The translations under genes were made by a program, and so were the position numbers. Below are positions 36,701 through 50,046 of a stretch of 64,000 bases of DNA, piece after piece (position 1 is the first letter of the stretch; every line of letters starts with the position of its first letter). Source of the DNA: Anarhynchus alexandrinus (lineage: Eukaryota; Chordata; Aves; Charadriiformes; Charadriidae); the NCBI GenBank assembly GCA_008711295.1, contig VUYV01000047.1, positions 1,903,131-1,967,130 on the forward strand. The letters are read 5' to 3'. The notes under the pieces were generated by a model. It was not told the DNA's origin. It searched no databases and was given only the letters and a program-made list of their open reading frames with translations.

Positions 36701-39214
36701 GGGATGGTTGTGCAAGAGCAGGATGTGAGATCCCGGGTGCACATCTTGGCCTACGTACACTTTCCCAGTGTGATTTTCGGTAAGTTACTACATCAGTCCT
36801 GAGTCACCCTACCCCAGCAAAGGGGGGGACACTGCGTTTCCTGACTCTTCAGGCTCTCATAAGGAAGAGAGTCTCCTGATTTGTGAAGGGTGGGAGGAGG
36901 AGGCCAGGAAAACAAAGCAGAGAAGAAGACAGTGAGCCAACAGTAGAGCTGCTTAGCTTGGCAAAAACAGTAATGTTGTGAGCACACAAGGTTGTGCACA
37001 TAAATATCCAGGGTCTGTCCAAATCCCACCTCTGCCCAAACCCTCATTGATGGCCAAAAGCATGTACGAGCAGAGCTCCAGCACTTCTGGGCAATGGTAA
37101 AACTGGGTCCTCTGTGTGCAAAATGAGATATTTTTTTTTGCAGTTCTGTGCATGTGTGTGTTTTTGTGGTGCATGTGCTCATGATAAGCCAATAAAACAA
37201 ACCCAAGTGAAATACAGACTGGGAAAAATGTAACCTATTAAAGCCACACAGAAACTTTTTTTTACCCCCTATTCTTGCTCTTTTTCAGTTTGTCTAAATA
37301 TACCTCCAGGCTTTTTCTCTTGGTTTAAGTGTGCTCTTTCATGGATAGTTTTCAATGTATGTTAAAGTTGCTGGCTGCTGCCAGCTCGGATTTTTGCACT
37401 GCGCGTCTCGGCTTTCTCTTCTATTAAGACAAAGTGCTGGCACCGCTCTTTGACCAAGTACATTGTTCATGGTACTGAGCAGCGATTTTCCATATCTGAC
37501 CGTCTTTGGGTTCACCCCAGGAGGAAGGGTGAGCCTGGTTTATTAAGCTCTCGTTTCTCAGAGAGCAGCAACATCTGGAGCATGGGGTGGGCTGCTGGCA
37601 CGCCTCAGCGGAAAGGAATTCGGCACGGGGTGAGGTCTGCCCAGCTCCAGAGGTGTCACTGCAATCGGTTCTGGTGATGGAGAAATAACGAAGCCCCCAC
37701 ATAAAACAGCATTAGGAGCATATTTTGAGCTGTGCTGGGCTGCTCAGGGATTTAGTTTCTTCTGACAGGGAGTCAGGAGGCCCAGGAACCATGCTGGTCT
37801 TCATTTTCACCATCCAAAGCTACATTTTCCTCCCCTGCTCTGCAAGAGTTTTCCACGTGACGAAAACTTGTTTCCCTCGGTGCCTGACTCAATGGGTTAG
37901 CAAAAATCAAGGCAGGTGTAGAGGATGAACTCTGGTACTTGGTTTCAGTGCCACATTTATAGCTCCCTCTGAGGCACTCTGGAAAACCCATTCCCAATGA
38001 AGCTGTCCCCCGCAAGTCATGGTACCGAAACCACCTTTGGCTGAAGACGGGTAGCGTGTGCCATGGCTAGCAATGTGGGCGTCCTCCACGCCTCTGTTGG
38101 GCATCATTTTGGTCAAGCTGAGACGAGATGTCCTGAAACAAGCTGGTCTATTGCTTTGGGACACAAGGCCCCCAAGACCTATATATGAGACTCCTGGTAT
38201 GTCAGTCCTCCACACCTTCTCCACAAATATCTTTTTCCTCATGCTCTTACACACCCCAGCTCTCAACCTTTCCTTGAGCTGAAACTTTTTCCCTCTCAAT
38301 ATTACTGGAGAGTCATGTGTACAAGCAACCTCATGGAACGGGGCTTTCCAATGCGACACAGAGGGTAACTCCCCACTAAAATGTTTATGTCTTTGGTCTC
38401 CATGTGCGTTTGTAATTGTACTTGCTGGAAAGTCAGCCCACCACCACAGTGGAGATAAAAGCTCTCCAGCATGCAACTCCTCGAAGTTTATTTTGGCTGC
38501 CAAGCCAAATGTGGAGATAGTCTTTAATTAGAAGTGCTGCCTCTGCAACAGTGCAGAGCAATAACAACAACAGTGGAATTTGTCTGAAGCATGCGCTCCC
38601 CTCACACGGCTATGGTGAATTAAGCAAAAATGTCAAACTCAGTCTGTAACCAGCAGACATATTCCATCACATTAGATGTTTACACCATACGGTAGCCTGA
38701 CCACAGAGCACTGGTGAGAGCACGCTTCTTGACAAGCCTTGGTGATGTTCATGCCCAGAAGACCCTGAGATATTACCCTCTCCACCTTTTCAGATTACTG
38801 TGATGGTGACTAAGAAAAGAGAGTTTGTAGTTAATGTCTGTCATCGCTTGGTTTTGGGAAGGTCTGTAACACATTTTATCCGGTGAACCCCAACTGCTGG
38901 AGTACACCCAGTCAGGGTATTCCTCGCTTGCTGCAATATTTATTTATTTAGAGCTGACTGGTTCAGAGACGTTTATCCTTACAGAAATATTTGCAAACAT
39001 CAGCATACCAATGTAAAAGATTTCTGCTAAAATAATACTTCTGCCTGATTTTATTTTAAAAGTTTTAGACCTTCCTGTAATGTATACAGAAACAGTACTC
39101 ACCTACGGATGTCCAGGAGTTACAAAGATCACACAACTGAATGCATGGTAGCACATTCTCCCATCACAAATATGCTGCATTTCTTACAGGAAGAATAATA
39201 TTTTAATGATTTAT
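30749..39214. other. Non-genic unique DNA
   Basis: About 8.5 kb with no supportable gene. It contains an A-run at 32,502-32,516, a (GGGTT)-like run at 33,149-33,168, and AT-rich stretches at 31,830-32,480 and 38,930-39,070. 'GGTTCAAATCC' at 32,244-32,254 matches a tRNA B box but has no A box or cloverleaf. The 214-codon frame at 32,780-33,424 and the 198-codon frame at 37,907-38,503 show no domain and are regarded as chance. Confidence 0.5.
33149..33168 (+). repeat. Short (GGGTT)n-like run
   Basis: Successive GGGTT units, about three and a half, give a G-rich telomere-like texture, but the unit is not the vertebrate telomeric TTAGGG. It could form a weak two-layer G-quadruplex. Confidence 0.6.
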
Positions 39215-39528
39215 GAATCATGGAATGATAGAATCATAGAATGGTTTAGGTTGGAAAGGACCTTGAAGATCATCGAGTCCCAACCCCCCTGCCATGGGCA
39301 GGGACACCTCCCACCAGACCAGGTTGCCCAAGGCCACGTCCAGCCTGGCCTTGAACACCTCCAGGGATGGGGCCTCAACAACCTCTCTGAGCAACCTGGG
39401 ACAGTGCCTCACCACCCTTAAAGTGAAAAACTTCTTCCTAATGTTCAATCTAAACCTGCCCTCTTCCAGTTTGAAGCCATTCCCCCTCGTCCTATCACTA
39501 CATGCCCTAGTAAAAAGTCCTTCCCCAG
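39215..39528 (-). mobile_element. CR1 LINE copy 4
   Basis: The minus-strand copy has its 3' end at 39,215 with ATTCTATG-type units. The conserved 'GTTGGAAAGGACCTTGAAGA' block follows. The minus strand encodes [20 protein letters not shown] and then [20 protein letters not shown] without a frameshift for about 90 codons, so it is the best preserved ORF2 C-terminus here. At the position where copies 1, 6 and 7 have a TTTCCTGTGAGGGTGGTGAG-type block it differs (reading FFTLRVVRH with CTTTAAGGGT), indicating a different CR1 subfamily. Confidence 0.97.
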
Positions 39529-39634
39529 AAAGGAAGTTCTTATTGGGTCTGTTATTATACATGGATGTAAGCCTCACCTGAAAAGCCCACTTTCCCACTT
39601 TTGGGTTTTTTTTTTTGTAGCAGAAGCCTAACAT
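39218..39634 (-). pseudogene. CR1 ORF2 C-terminal fragment, in frame
   Basis: The open frame covers the C-terminal end of CR1 ORF2 from [20 protein letters not shown] to [18 protein letters not shown] and runs into the 3' untranslated part. The first roughly 35 codons ([12 protein letters not shown]...) are flanking DNA, so this is an accidental read-through and not a gene. The reverse transcriptase core is absent. Confidence 0.85.
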
Positions 39635-42600
39635 ACCCCAACATCAAAAGAGTGTAAAAAAAAGTTTTAACCAGAACCTTCCAGGAACTCCTTAAAAAAC
39701 AATCTTTTCTTATATGATGGCAATGTGACTTTAAGATAAAATATTCTCAAGACCTACCAAACCTAGAAATAATTCCTCCATCAAATGCGGGTCTTTGGTT
39801 TGAAGCCTGGAGAACCAGACCTGCCCTGAAGAAGTGCAAAGCTATCGCTTTCCTCCTCTGTGCCAAACACTGTCAGTACCCCCAGCCCCTTCCCAGAGCG
39901 CATGGCTACACACCAGGCAGAAAAGAAAACTAAGAGTGAAAACAAAATGGTCAAACCCAGCCAGGCCCTTGGTGGAGCTCCACAGGGTCAGCAGAGGGCA
40001 AGACACAACTGTGAGATTCATTTCTCTCCACCTGCAAGAATTAGTCTGATCATTTAAATCAGACCAAAACCCCCTCATTTTTCACTTACTGCAACATGCT
40101 TATACCTTTCTAGAAACTACAGCGACTGTTGCCCCCCAAGGGACCACATCCAGTTGCAAACGGAGTTTGTCTCAGCTTGGTAACATCTTTGGAAATGTTG
40201 AAGCACGGTGTCTTCTCCATGAGTTGCCCCTGTGGTAGTTTGCTCTTAGCTAACTCGAGTTAAAAGCTGCATCTGAAACACCTGACTGTGAACAATTCTT
40301 CCCAGCGAAATCTTGTGCAAGCAGAACAAACAATTTTCTTCCTAATGAAAGCAGGACCTTCAAGACTGACGGAGCCAACAAGTTAATCAAGTTTCCTACT
40401 AAACAGGAAGTTGTGGGACTGTGGCAGGAGGAGCAAATCTGTGTTTTGGCTAGAGAAAGAGCAGAGAGGAATAATAGAAATTAACCACAGGGGTTTTTTT
40501 GTTTATTTGACAGAAAAATACCCTACAAATGTACCAGCTTGGGCAATACCCAGTGTGATAAGACGGGCAATAAAATGAAAGCAAGCTGCAAGAGCTTCAG
40601 AAAAGGGAAGGGTAAAGCCACCACATGTATGAGGACCATCATAACTAAACCAGAGTCCCACTACTAGCATTTCTCATGATTGCTACCACAATAGTTGTTA
40701 TTACCACCAATTACAACTGCAGCAATACCTGCACTGCAGCAGCGTTTGGCATTTCCGTCCTGGAGGACGATCACACTGTGTTGCTCAAATGCGGAACAAA
40801 ATCAATAGTCCCAGCCCCAAAAGAAGGTTTGTAATATAGCATCTTCTTTTGTAGAAGCTTACAAAGGAGAATAAACTCACTGCTTGCTCCGTTCTTGTAT
40901 GCATAAGCCAGCTTCCACTTTCAAGGACTCACACGTTTTCCTGTCATCTGATGGGCAATTAGTCCAGTGCATCTCACAATGGTGGCGATAGACCAAATCC
41001 AGAAGAGCAAAAAAATACAGACAAAAATGCAGTCATGTCATTACTGCAGAACATATGACCACATTTTGCTTCTAGCTACCAAGTAGTACTATGGGATGTG
41101 TGTATTCATGTGAAAATAAGCCCAACCAGTCATTGAGATATATACAAAATGGATGATTCATGATAATTGTTAGACTGGGATTGCTCGACAAAGAGACAGA
41201 AGAAAGCTGTTGATTACTAGGCACCTCAAGAAAGACCACAGATACAGAGAAATTTAATATTATGGTCACTGTGGACGTGCAAATTTCCATCTGCAGCCTA
41301 ACAGGCAGGCCTGTGAAAAGAAATGAAGAAAAGCATACTCATTAGATTCAAAATAACTGGAAAAAGTTGCGTATCCACCAATTCAAAAAGGGTGGAAGTC
41401 ACTGAGTCACACCGGCTGAGACCATTGAATAGGTCAACGACCAGCACTCCGAGGTCCTCATGGGCAATACACCCTTTATAGCCTTAATCCTTTGAATCAG
41501 TAAAGTCTCAAAGGCAGAAGGGGCCATAGAGAAAACACATAGATCATACGCTAGTTATGGTCCTTCTATTCTTTGGGACTTATCTTTACTCAAAGAAAGC
41601 AGTCTTCTTGAGCCCTCAGTACACAGAGCGACTTGAAAGTGTAAGTATTTGTTGGATCAAAGTATGCATTACTTCAAAAGCATAAAATGCCTAGATATTG
41701 AAGGCAATAAATCTTTCTCTGTAAAATACACGCATATATAATTTATATGATAAGCTTAATACTGAGATTTTTAACTTGGCTTCCAACAGACATAAGATGT
41801 AGGCAATTATGTTCCCTAAGAGTGAGTCGGTCTGTCCCCTCTCGGTCCCAAAGAAAATAATTTTTGAGCCCATTAGCCAATTTCAACCAATTTTGGCAAA
41901 GGGATAGAGGTCTTGAGGGTATTAAGTTCCCATATGCTTTGTGATCGTAGGTGGCCAGGTAGGAGTGGTGGACTCATTAGTGCATGCCTTGAGGGAATGG
42001 CATCAGCATAGACACAACCTTTCTTAGACCTCAGAGAATCCAGAAGGACCTCATGAGAGCCCAGATAGGCACGCATGAAGCAACAGCTTCGGTTGAAATT
42101 CACATCTCATTAGACATCGGCAAATCAAAGCACAAGACTTGTTGATCCCTGGTTTGTGAAACCACCCGCTTCCCCTTCTCTTTTGGTCCTGATGGCAGCT
42201 ACGGTGCCTTCAGCGCTCCTTCACATCACAGCTAGCAGTTCTCCACTTACTGCTTTTGTTTCTTTCCATCTAATGGGAGCCCCATCGCATTTTTATGCCT
42301 TAACTCTCTGCTCATAACTGTCAGGCTATCTCCTAACATATGGAAACAATTCATTTTCTTTGTCATCGTTTGGATCTGAAACTAGGGTACTCTGAAATGT
42401 AACTATACATGAATTTCCCTGAACTAATTACATAATATTTATCCTATTTTCTTTAAAGTAATACTCGCTAGCTAAGAAATGAAGAACTGCATTGCTTATA
42501 ATAAACTCTGCATGCTACATTGTAATCTAAACTGTACAGTTATATATGGTGAAGAACTAAAAGGTTTGAGTTATTCCCCTTGGCAAACATTTTTTTAAGG

Positions 42601-43493
42601 ATTGCTTAAATAAGCAGTACAGAAACCAGATGTCATTTGGTAAGAGTATCTGAATGACCAAAAATTTGCTGTCTGGGTATTTTTTTTACTTTATAAAAAC
42701 ATGAGAAATTCTTTGGATTTATATCATATTTAGCAGCTGTGAAACAGTGCAAACATCTGTTTGTACCTATAGGGAGCTGACCTACGGGGTCCTCATCTCT
42801 TAATCACCAAGCAACAAGCTAGTCTCATATACATAGTTTATTGTTTTCTTTTCAGCTGCCTCCTGCACTTCAAAGTTTTTATACTCTCATGTTCTATTAT
42901 CACGGCGAGAGGGACAGTCCATTCATTATAAGCCCAGATCAGTGCAACAACTGATCAAAATCGCCGTAAAGCACCAAGGACACAGAAGTGCCTTCAAACA
43001 CAGCCATAAGCAGCTTTCAGTATGTCATAAAAAATTGTTGCTTCCCTTTTTTTTCCCAACATTATTGGTTGTTGGTTTGTTGTCATGTTTTGGGTTTGGT
43101 TTTTTTTTTAAGCTAAAGGCTGGAAGAACAGAAGATGAAAAGGAACAGAAGTCTCTTTTTATGGCCAGTCCTACTGTGGGAGGAGGGGTTGACAAGACAG
43201 CTCCATGAGGTCCCATCTACCCTGTTTTTCTAGGTTTCTACAATTGTCAGTTATTATAGGAAAATACTGCTATCTTCTACATCCATACAGCATCCCCATG
43301 ACTAGAAAAGAAGGAAAATAAAGTAACTTTAGCGGATATCCCCTTCCAAAGAGGTTCTCCTGCTGTACCTGTGCACAACATGACGCCTAAGTAAGATCCG
43401 ATCCTCCATCAGGACTTCCAAAATAATGCAGGGTGTGGAGGGGAAAAGAAATGTACTCCAGAAGAGCTGTGCCCTGCTCTTTACCACATTACT
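39529..43493. other. Non-genic unique DNA
   Basis: AT-rich and without a supportable gene. At 40,231 a TGTGG... start recalls retroviral LTR ends, but no matching 3' boundary or polyadenylation region was found. At 41,507-41,560 'CAGAAGGGGCCATAGAG' recalls an old CR1/L3 tail but is too short to assign. Short T-runs occur at 42,680 and 43,103. Confidence 0.5.
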
Positions 43494-43518
43494 TACACAC
43501 ACACGTGCGTGCACGCAC
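43494..43518. repeat. Alternating purine-pyrimidine (CA/CG/TG) tract
   Basis: Twenty-five bases alternate strictly between purine and pyrimidine, beginning as (CA)n and ending in GTGCGTGCACGCAC. Such tracts favour Z-DNA. It is also a potential polymorphic microsatellite. Confidence 0.8.
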
Positions 43519-46500
43519 CATCCTTTAGTGATTTAGCCAGGAGCAAAATTTTTCAGCCTCTGTGATAATCTCTTCCCTTTTTTCCCTCATGTAATATTGA
43601 CCTTGGGACCTCGATTTTTATGCAGTGAGAGAAAGGTGCAAACAGCATGAAAGAAAAGATTTGTGGGCCTTGGACATGAGAGTGGAATCAGCACTCCCAG
43701 ATATACTATGAGAGCTTAAACTGTACTCTGAACTAAGTCTGAAAACAAATGGGAAACACTGTATGATTCCATCCCATTACAGTACAAATAAATCATTTCT
43801 GGAAATCTAAAACAAATGGCCCGAGCTCAGCTCTATGGATGATCCAAATGCAAAAAAGCTGCTAATTCTAAAAGGCAGATGCAAGTAACCAATTAAGTAG
43901 GAATGCAGCAAAAAAAATAAGGAGTGTAACTTGTTTAGCAGGAAGATGTTAAGGCCATAGAAGTGGGTCTTCCAATCACCTTTTTTGGTATTCCTGAGCA
44001 AACATTCTTTTTTGCTTACGTTAATATGGAATGTATTATGACAACGTTCTTATGGATATCCATGCCTTTTGTCTATCAGTACTTGCAGATACATTCAAAA
44101 CAGCTGCAAATATTTTTTAAATTATGTAAAAGTCCCAAACACTTTGAAAAGAATATTAATATCCCTTTAAAACAGCAGTGTATTATATTAAATTAAGGAT
44201 AGGAATTTAGAGAACAAAAAAATATGTTGTTAGCATTAACGTTTTCACTGCTTTCAAATGCAGTCGTCTTAGATAAGGCTTAGAACTATTTTGGTTAAAT
44301 TTAAAAGCGTTATGGTGTTTGCACATTTAGATGACAAAGCAGATAATCACACGTACAGATTACAAGGAGAGGTTTGTGTTCACAAAGCTCAGCTGATTTT
44401 TTCTAACCATTTCATTTTATATATATTTAGATGTATATCTATCACCTCTTCCTACAACTCTTGCCTCTCTTCTATCTGCAGATCATTGTAGCTACAATAC
44501 CACTCCTCTTTCAGATGGAGATGTTCTTTTTCTTAGTGCTGCTTCTTCAGTCTTCGTCTGTGCAGCCATAAAACAAATAAAATAAAAAAAAATTACCTTG
44601 GAGGGATTTTCCGAAGTGATCTGGCAATGGGACATATCAGTTCTTGCACAAATCTCTCAACCATCTTCCTGTGATGGCCTGTGAAGGCTGGTAGCAGGCA
44701 GGGAAGCCATAGGGCATGAGCAGCTCTGCCTGTCCCCTCTACTAGTCTCTTGGAAGAGGGAAAAATACTAATTAGTGCTTTTCCCTGCCACGTGGGAGCA
44801 ATACCATAGCAAGAGGAACATTTGCACCACTACCAAAAGATCCCTGCAAAAGTACCACAGGGGAGCGCAGAAAATCAATGGGTCTCCAAGCCCCAGCACG
44901 GTCTCTTGTAGGTTCTGTCCAAGGAGCAGAATGTGAAACTTCTGCAGTTGTTACACCCTTCCACACGTCATTTTGGGGAACATCTGCTCTGCAAAGGCAG
45001 GAGGACTGGTGTCTTGACTCAGAGTCCAGCAGAAAAGAGAAGGGGAAGGCGAGGAAGAATCCAGGAGAGCTGAAACACCACGCTCTGAAGTGGTCATACA
45101 AAAACATGCATATGCAAAGGTGATTGCAACTTGGAAATGTGTTTCCTGGTCAGCCACTGGTTTTACTTTTAAGAGACACCCAACATATAACTGGGACATA
45201 GCACGGGCTCCTTGAGCGAGTGCTTTCCTGTGTTTCTGCTGGCTGTTTCTTTTGTTGTGGACTGCGATGTCATTTCTTTCGGTCGGGTGGGTGCAGCTCC
45301 ACAGTCACCTTCCTCGCTTTGGCTAACAACATGACAAATAACAGGGAGGATGGGCAAAAGAGGGAAGAATCGAGCTGATTCCATGTGCTAACTCCATTGC
45401 TGGGGACTTGTGGACTGCTATTACTTTTCATTTTTTGCTAGGATTAAACAGCTAATAAATACAGATTTCACGTCCCATAAATAACACTGTGTTTGTCAGC
45501 TCACTCAAAGAATAATCAATAGTTAGAGCATGAGACTTTCCAGTTCAATAAAATAAGTTTTGTGTTTACTTTTCCCAGAGACACCTATGAATTCTCCACT
45601 TCATTTTGTCCTTACCTAAAATACCAGTTATACTCTCCCAGAAACCAGTCAGTGACTTAGCCGCAGGCAGCTGGGTGCCTTCAAAACTTTTGGAAATAAG
45701 ACCTAAACCTAAATAACTCCCACATCTGTGGAGGGTCCCTTACCACTTGGTCAATCAGGATACAAGCCCCGGCCAGAAACTGGCTGCAGTCCTTGGCTGT
45801 CTCCTGGTGATAAGTCCTTGCTAGGACTTCATCTTCTTGGAGCAGCTTTTGGATGAAACTGTCTTGGCACTGTCAGCCCCTCCTGAGGTGGTCATTACCT
45901 CTCTGCCAGGCCCATGGGGTTACCAATATTGGAGGTCTGAAACCTCTCTCGCACTGCCATGAGCCACAAAATGCATAGCCCAGTGCCCGTGACACAACAT
46001 TGCGCCAACCCTCATGGAGAGTCGGTTCATGTTGTAGTCATCCCTGTGAAAAACAGGGGAGCTTCTCAGTTGTGTGTTGCAGAAATTAACCTCTGATTTA
46101 TCTGAGATTTGAAAAATGTTAGCTCAGACCAAATTATCATTATCAAACTATCAGATGGTGGCCACAGTGACCGAACGTCAATGTGCATGGGCATTACTCC
46201 GTGAAAGGTTGCTGAGAGGGGGTTTGTTATTGCCCAGTATCTCACCCTGAGAGCACGGAGCCTCTTGGTTATTGATCAAGTGTCTCAGGTTTACCTGTCA
46301 TCTCTGAACACCCCATTGTGGAGCGGCCCAGGGTGTCTTCATGCACCACAAGCATTTCGGTGTGCCTCTCCTCACCATTTTGCTCCATCCAACACCTTGC
46401 AGGAACCCACTCAGGTTGAACAGTCCCTCTCATGCCCATAAGGCCCTTACTTGGCTCAAATCTCTCTCCTGATTGACCCACCAGTGTATCTGGCTCATCT

Positions 46501-49344
46501 CTGCTCCTCAGTGGTGGAATGGTGTCTCCAGACAACGGTCTTTACAGAGCTCAGCGTTCAGTCCTCACAGCAACATCTTCACCACCGGGCAGGGAGTCTC
46601 CTATTCAGCCCTACAAACCAACCAAGGAAGGTTTATTTTTATCTGTAACTTTTTTAACTACTCAAGTGTTTTGCTACTTCTGCTCTGTTTGTTGGGACAG
46701 AGGCAAAGCAACATATCCAATGCATTAGTTTTTTGCTTTTCGCCTCCACCTTCCACCTCATGGGTGGAGCTTATCAAACCTGCTTTTGCTCCTGAACCTA
46801 ATTTAAAGGTTATAGCCCATCCATTAACCCTGCTAACACCACCAAAGCAGCAGCACCAAAGCTGCAGAGCAGCAATATTAATTTAGTGATATCTGAAACT
46901 CTGTTCTAAAATTTCAATTATAAAGAAATACCCTTACAAACAGCTTAGCTCATTATATATTTCAGCACAGGACACCATTTTTGACACCACAAACTCCTAT
47001 CCTGTGTTTCTCCTAAGCCAACCTCCTTCACATGTGCAAAACCACTCTGCAATTCAGCATGAGGATGCTTTTTGTGTGGTGTTCCCAGAAACACCAGTAG
47101 TCACCACTGTGGTCTTCCTCATTCAACTGAATTATTTGCTCTTCTCTGGGCATATGTTTCAGGGTTTCTCCCCTCTTTTGTCCGCACCAGCCCTATGCTC
47201 TACCCTCTCCACCCCTTGCACACCGCAAAGACCCCTTCTGGCTCCAGAAGGAAGGCTCACCCTTCCCCATGCTTCCCCCTCCAAGGCTGTTGAGGAGCAG
47301 CAGAAAGCTCTGCACAGGAGGCACCCAGCTCCTCCCCAAATTCCCCCAGGTTTTAGCAGAGGCTCTGCTGCCCCTCAGCTCAGTGCACAGCTCCTGCGCT
47401 CACCATGCGGTGCTGAGCTCCCCTCGCTCTCTCACCCATTGCAGCCCGTCTCCAGGACCTCACACCCCACAAGAAGCGGCGCAGAGGGAACCACCACCTG
47501 CGCCCAACACACGACCCACCAGAGCAAGGAGCAGGTCTCACAGGAGGAGCTGAAATTTGCTGCGTCCGCATGTGGAAACAGCCCTGCTATCTGTGCGTGT
47601 GGTTACCTGGCAATTCCAACGGACAATTTTTGGATTATAATTCCATTACCCGCTCAGGCTACCACTTCTCGCAACCTGCCCCTGCCAAGAAAACTCCAAG
47701 AGAAGTGAAACCCCTGCTCACAATGCTCCAGCTCAGAGCTTGGCAGCTTCCTTCCAAAATTAAGTGATTAAAGCAGTGCTAATGAGACATTCATCACCTG
47801 CACCTTTTTCCTTAAAATAAACACGCGGGGCTCTGCACTACAGGTGCATGCAAAATTGCTTAAATAGACATCTTTGAAGCACAGGAAAAAAAAATAAAGG
47901 ACACTCTGGCAAAAAAAGTTCCCCAAATACTTGAAAATACAACTGAATAAATAACTCTTTTTTTGGACTGAAATCTGCAGACCTTAGCAGATGTGTCCAA
48001 GCTCAGCGAAATATCCAGGGAGCTGGATCTCCTTTCGGATGAGAAGTAATGAAGAGCGCTGCACTGGCACGGAGACAGGCTGGAGGAACCTACCGGTCTT
48101 TTCCAGCTCCGACTTCCGTGATAGCTCGGAGTTATCCTTAGGCATCGGCTTGATCCGTCAATGAAGTTATTTATTGCGAACCCGGGCCCCAGGGCTGCCG
48201 AGCCTACATCCATATTGAACTGGAAGCATTCAAACGCTCACCGAGTGAAGAGGATTATTGGGTACTTACAGTCAAGCACGTGCCTGCCTCTTTGCGGGAG
48301 TGGAAGCACTGTAAAGATGACTGCATATCAGGGGGAGGGAGCAAAAATCTTCCTAAGAAGATGTGACTTTGGAAAAATTTGGGGGGCTTTTTTTTTTAAG
48401 GTGTTTTTTTTTTTTTCCTGATGTTTTAGAAACGCCGCCGCGGAGGTGTCAGCTTAAATTATTAGGGAAAATACCAAGGCAAATAAAGAAATCGCATTCC
48501 ACAGACCTGCATGGAGGTGTAAAGGGGATATTTGCAGTGGGGCTTTTTTTTTTAAGGCCGTGCTGTAACAGTACCTGCCATTGTATTAGCAGGGCAGGGT
48601 GTAAAATCTGCTTACGGGATTTTTAGCTGCACAGCTATACTTTGCAATCCTTTCTGCTGCAGTGCTCTGCTCCTCTGAAGGTGAAATCCATGGCAAAACC
48701 CTTTCCCTCAAAGGCAGTGGAAGCAGGAGCAGGCCCCGAGTTTGTAAATATTAACTTATTTCAAATGTCAGATTATTTACTCTCCGCTCTTATAACCACC
48801 CAGGCCAAATGGACGGGGTCCAGGTTTGTTAACAATAGCTCTTGGCTAGGACAAGCCGTGGCAAAGGTTAAATCCTGTTTGCCTTACTCGAGCGTGCGGC
48901 CCCACTGATTCGAGTGGCACCGGTGGCTTTGGGATGGCGAAGGGCTTCAGTGCCGGGACCTGCACGCCCATCCAAGGCTTCGCGATGGGGCTGAGCCTCG
49001 CTTGCTGGGAGCAGTGGTGGGGATCTCAGCGGGGAAGGCGGAGACATGTGTCTTCACGTGCACATCGATGGGTAATGCAATGGGGGTGGCAAAGGACTAT
49101 ATCCTTTGTAACAAGACTCTTCATTGTCAAGATAACGCAAGTAGATTTAGTTGTCATGCACTGGAAAATTGAAAAAGTGTCCACTACCTTTTCTAGGACC
49201 TCTCTGCGCGACGTCCCCTTTTGCTCTCTTCTGGAGCTGCCACATGCCTGTCTCTGCAGGCTGGGCATGGCCCGCAGCATCCCCACAGAGGGTGACAGCA
49301 TTCATACGCAAACGCACAAGGGCCCCGTCACAAGTTTAAACATG
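43519..49344. other. Non-genic unique DNA
   Basis: No gene is supported. 47,004-47,708 holds the longest frame of the window (234 codons) but it opens at GTG, is rich in proline, serine and alanine, and has no domain. 48,000-48,330 has mixed AT-rich and CpG-containing sequence with an E-box CACGTG near 48,278 and could be regulatory. T-rich runs at 48,388-48,418 and 48,545-48,555 are low complexity. Confidence 0.5.
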
Positions 49345-49376
49345 AATAAAACATATATACATATATATGTTTTATT
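49345..49376. repeat. Perfect AT-rich inverted repeat (15-bp arms)
   Basis: The arms 49,345-49,359 and 49,362-49,376 are exact reverse complements (AATAAAACATATATA and its partner), separated by two bases. It could extrude as a cruciform and lies inside a longer TA-rich microsatellite that surrounds CR1 copy 5. Confidence 0.9.
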
Positions 49377-49405
49377 TTTATATATTTTATTTATATATAT
49401 ATTAT

Positions 49406-49462
49406 AAGGTCCCTTCCTACCCAAATCATTCTATGATTCTATGATATGATTCTATGATTCTA
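49406..49462 (+). mobile_element. CR1 LINE copy 5, terminal fragment only
   Basis: Only the last roughly 57 bases of a CR1 are present: 'AAGGTCCCTTCCTACCCAAA', then several ATTCTATG-type units including one interrupted unit (ATGATATGATTC). It is embedded in TA-rich microsatellite DNA on both sides. The extreme truncation makes subfamily assignment impossible. Confidence 0.85.
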
Positions 49463-49497
49463 TATATGTGTAAAATATATATATATATACACACAAG
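49463..49497. repeat. (TA)n / (CA)n microsatellite right of CR1 copy 5
   Basis: TA repeats continue after the CR1 tail and end in a few CA units. It may be an expansion of the CR1 terminal units, or the right half of the TA tract that the CR1 entered. Confidence 0.8.
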
Positions 49498-50046
49498 GAA
49501 TTCTGTTCTGTGCTGTTGTTACGTGGGTCCTTGCGTTGTTCCTCATTGTTGTCTCCCCGCTCCACGCTACCTCCATTGAATTATACTGCTGTTGCATGGC
49601 CCTGTGGAGACAGGAAGCCAAAGAAAGATTTTTAGGGGCCTCTAAAGCTCGGGGGGGGGATGGACCCCACTGTCCCCAATGTATGAGACATCCCTGTCTC
49701 AGTGAGGGTCTCTCCCTCAATAAGGTCTGGTCTTCCCTCCTTATTCATCAATCATGCAACAGCAAGCATTGGAGAACAGCTGCCACTTGACCACAAATCT
49801 CCAAATTCACACCAAGAAACCAGCACTGGGTGGCAAGGATGTGGTGGACCATCCCAAAACACCCTTGACGTGGAAGAGGGGAGTTACCTGCGCCAGAAGA
49901 GGTGCATCTCCACGCAGCGAGGTAGGAACAGCAGTGGTACCGAGTCACTCTGGAGGCCTTCCTCAGTCTGTGCATCATCCTCCTCTTCCTCCTAGTCCTC
50001 TTTCTCCCCACCGGTGCCGCTGCAACAAAACATGCTGATCCATCAG
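49498..50046. other. Non-genic unique DNA
   Basis: No gene or repeat family recognised. A G9 run is present near 49,652. Confidence 0.55.

Noticed and set aside
40231..40500. TGTGG... start resembling a retroviral LTR boundary
   Set aside because: No CA-3' boundary, polyadenylation region, primer-binding site or target duplication could be identified.
41507..41560. Faint CR1/L3-tail-like phrase
   Set aside because: Too short and diverged to separate from chance.
47004..47708. Longest open frame, 234 codons on the plus strand
   Set aside because: It opens at GTG, has low-complexity proline/serine/alanine composition, no domain, and no splice or promoter context; frames this long are expected by chance in GC-rich DNA.
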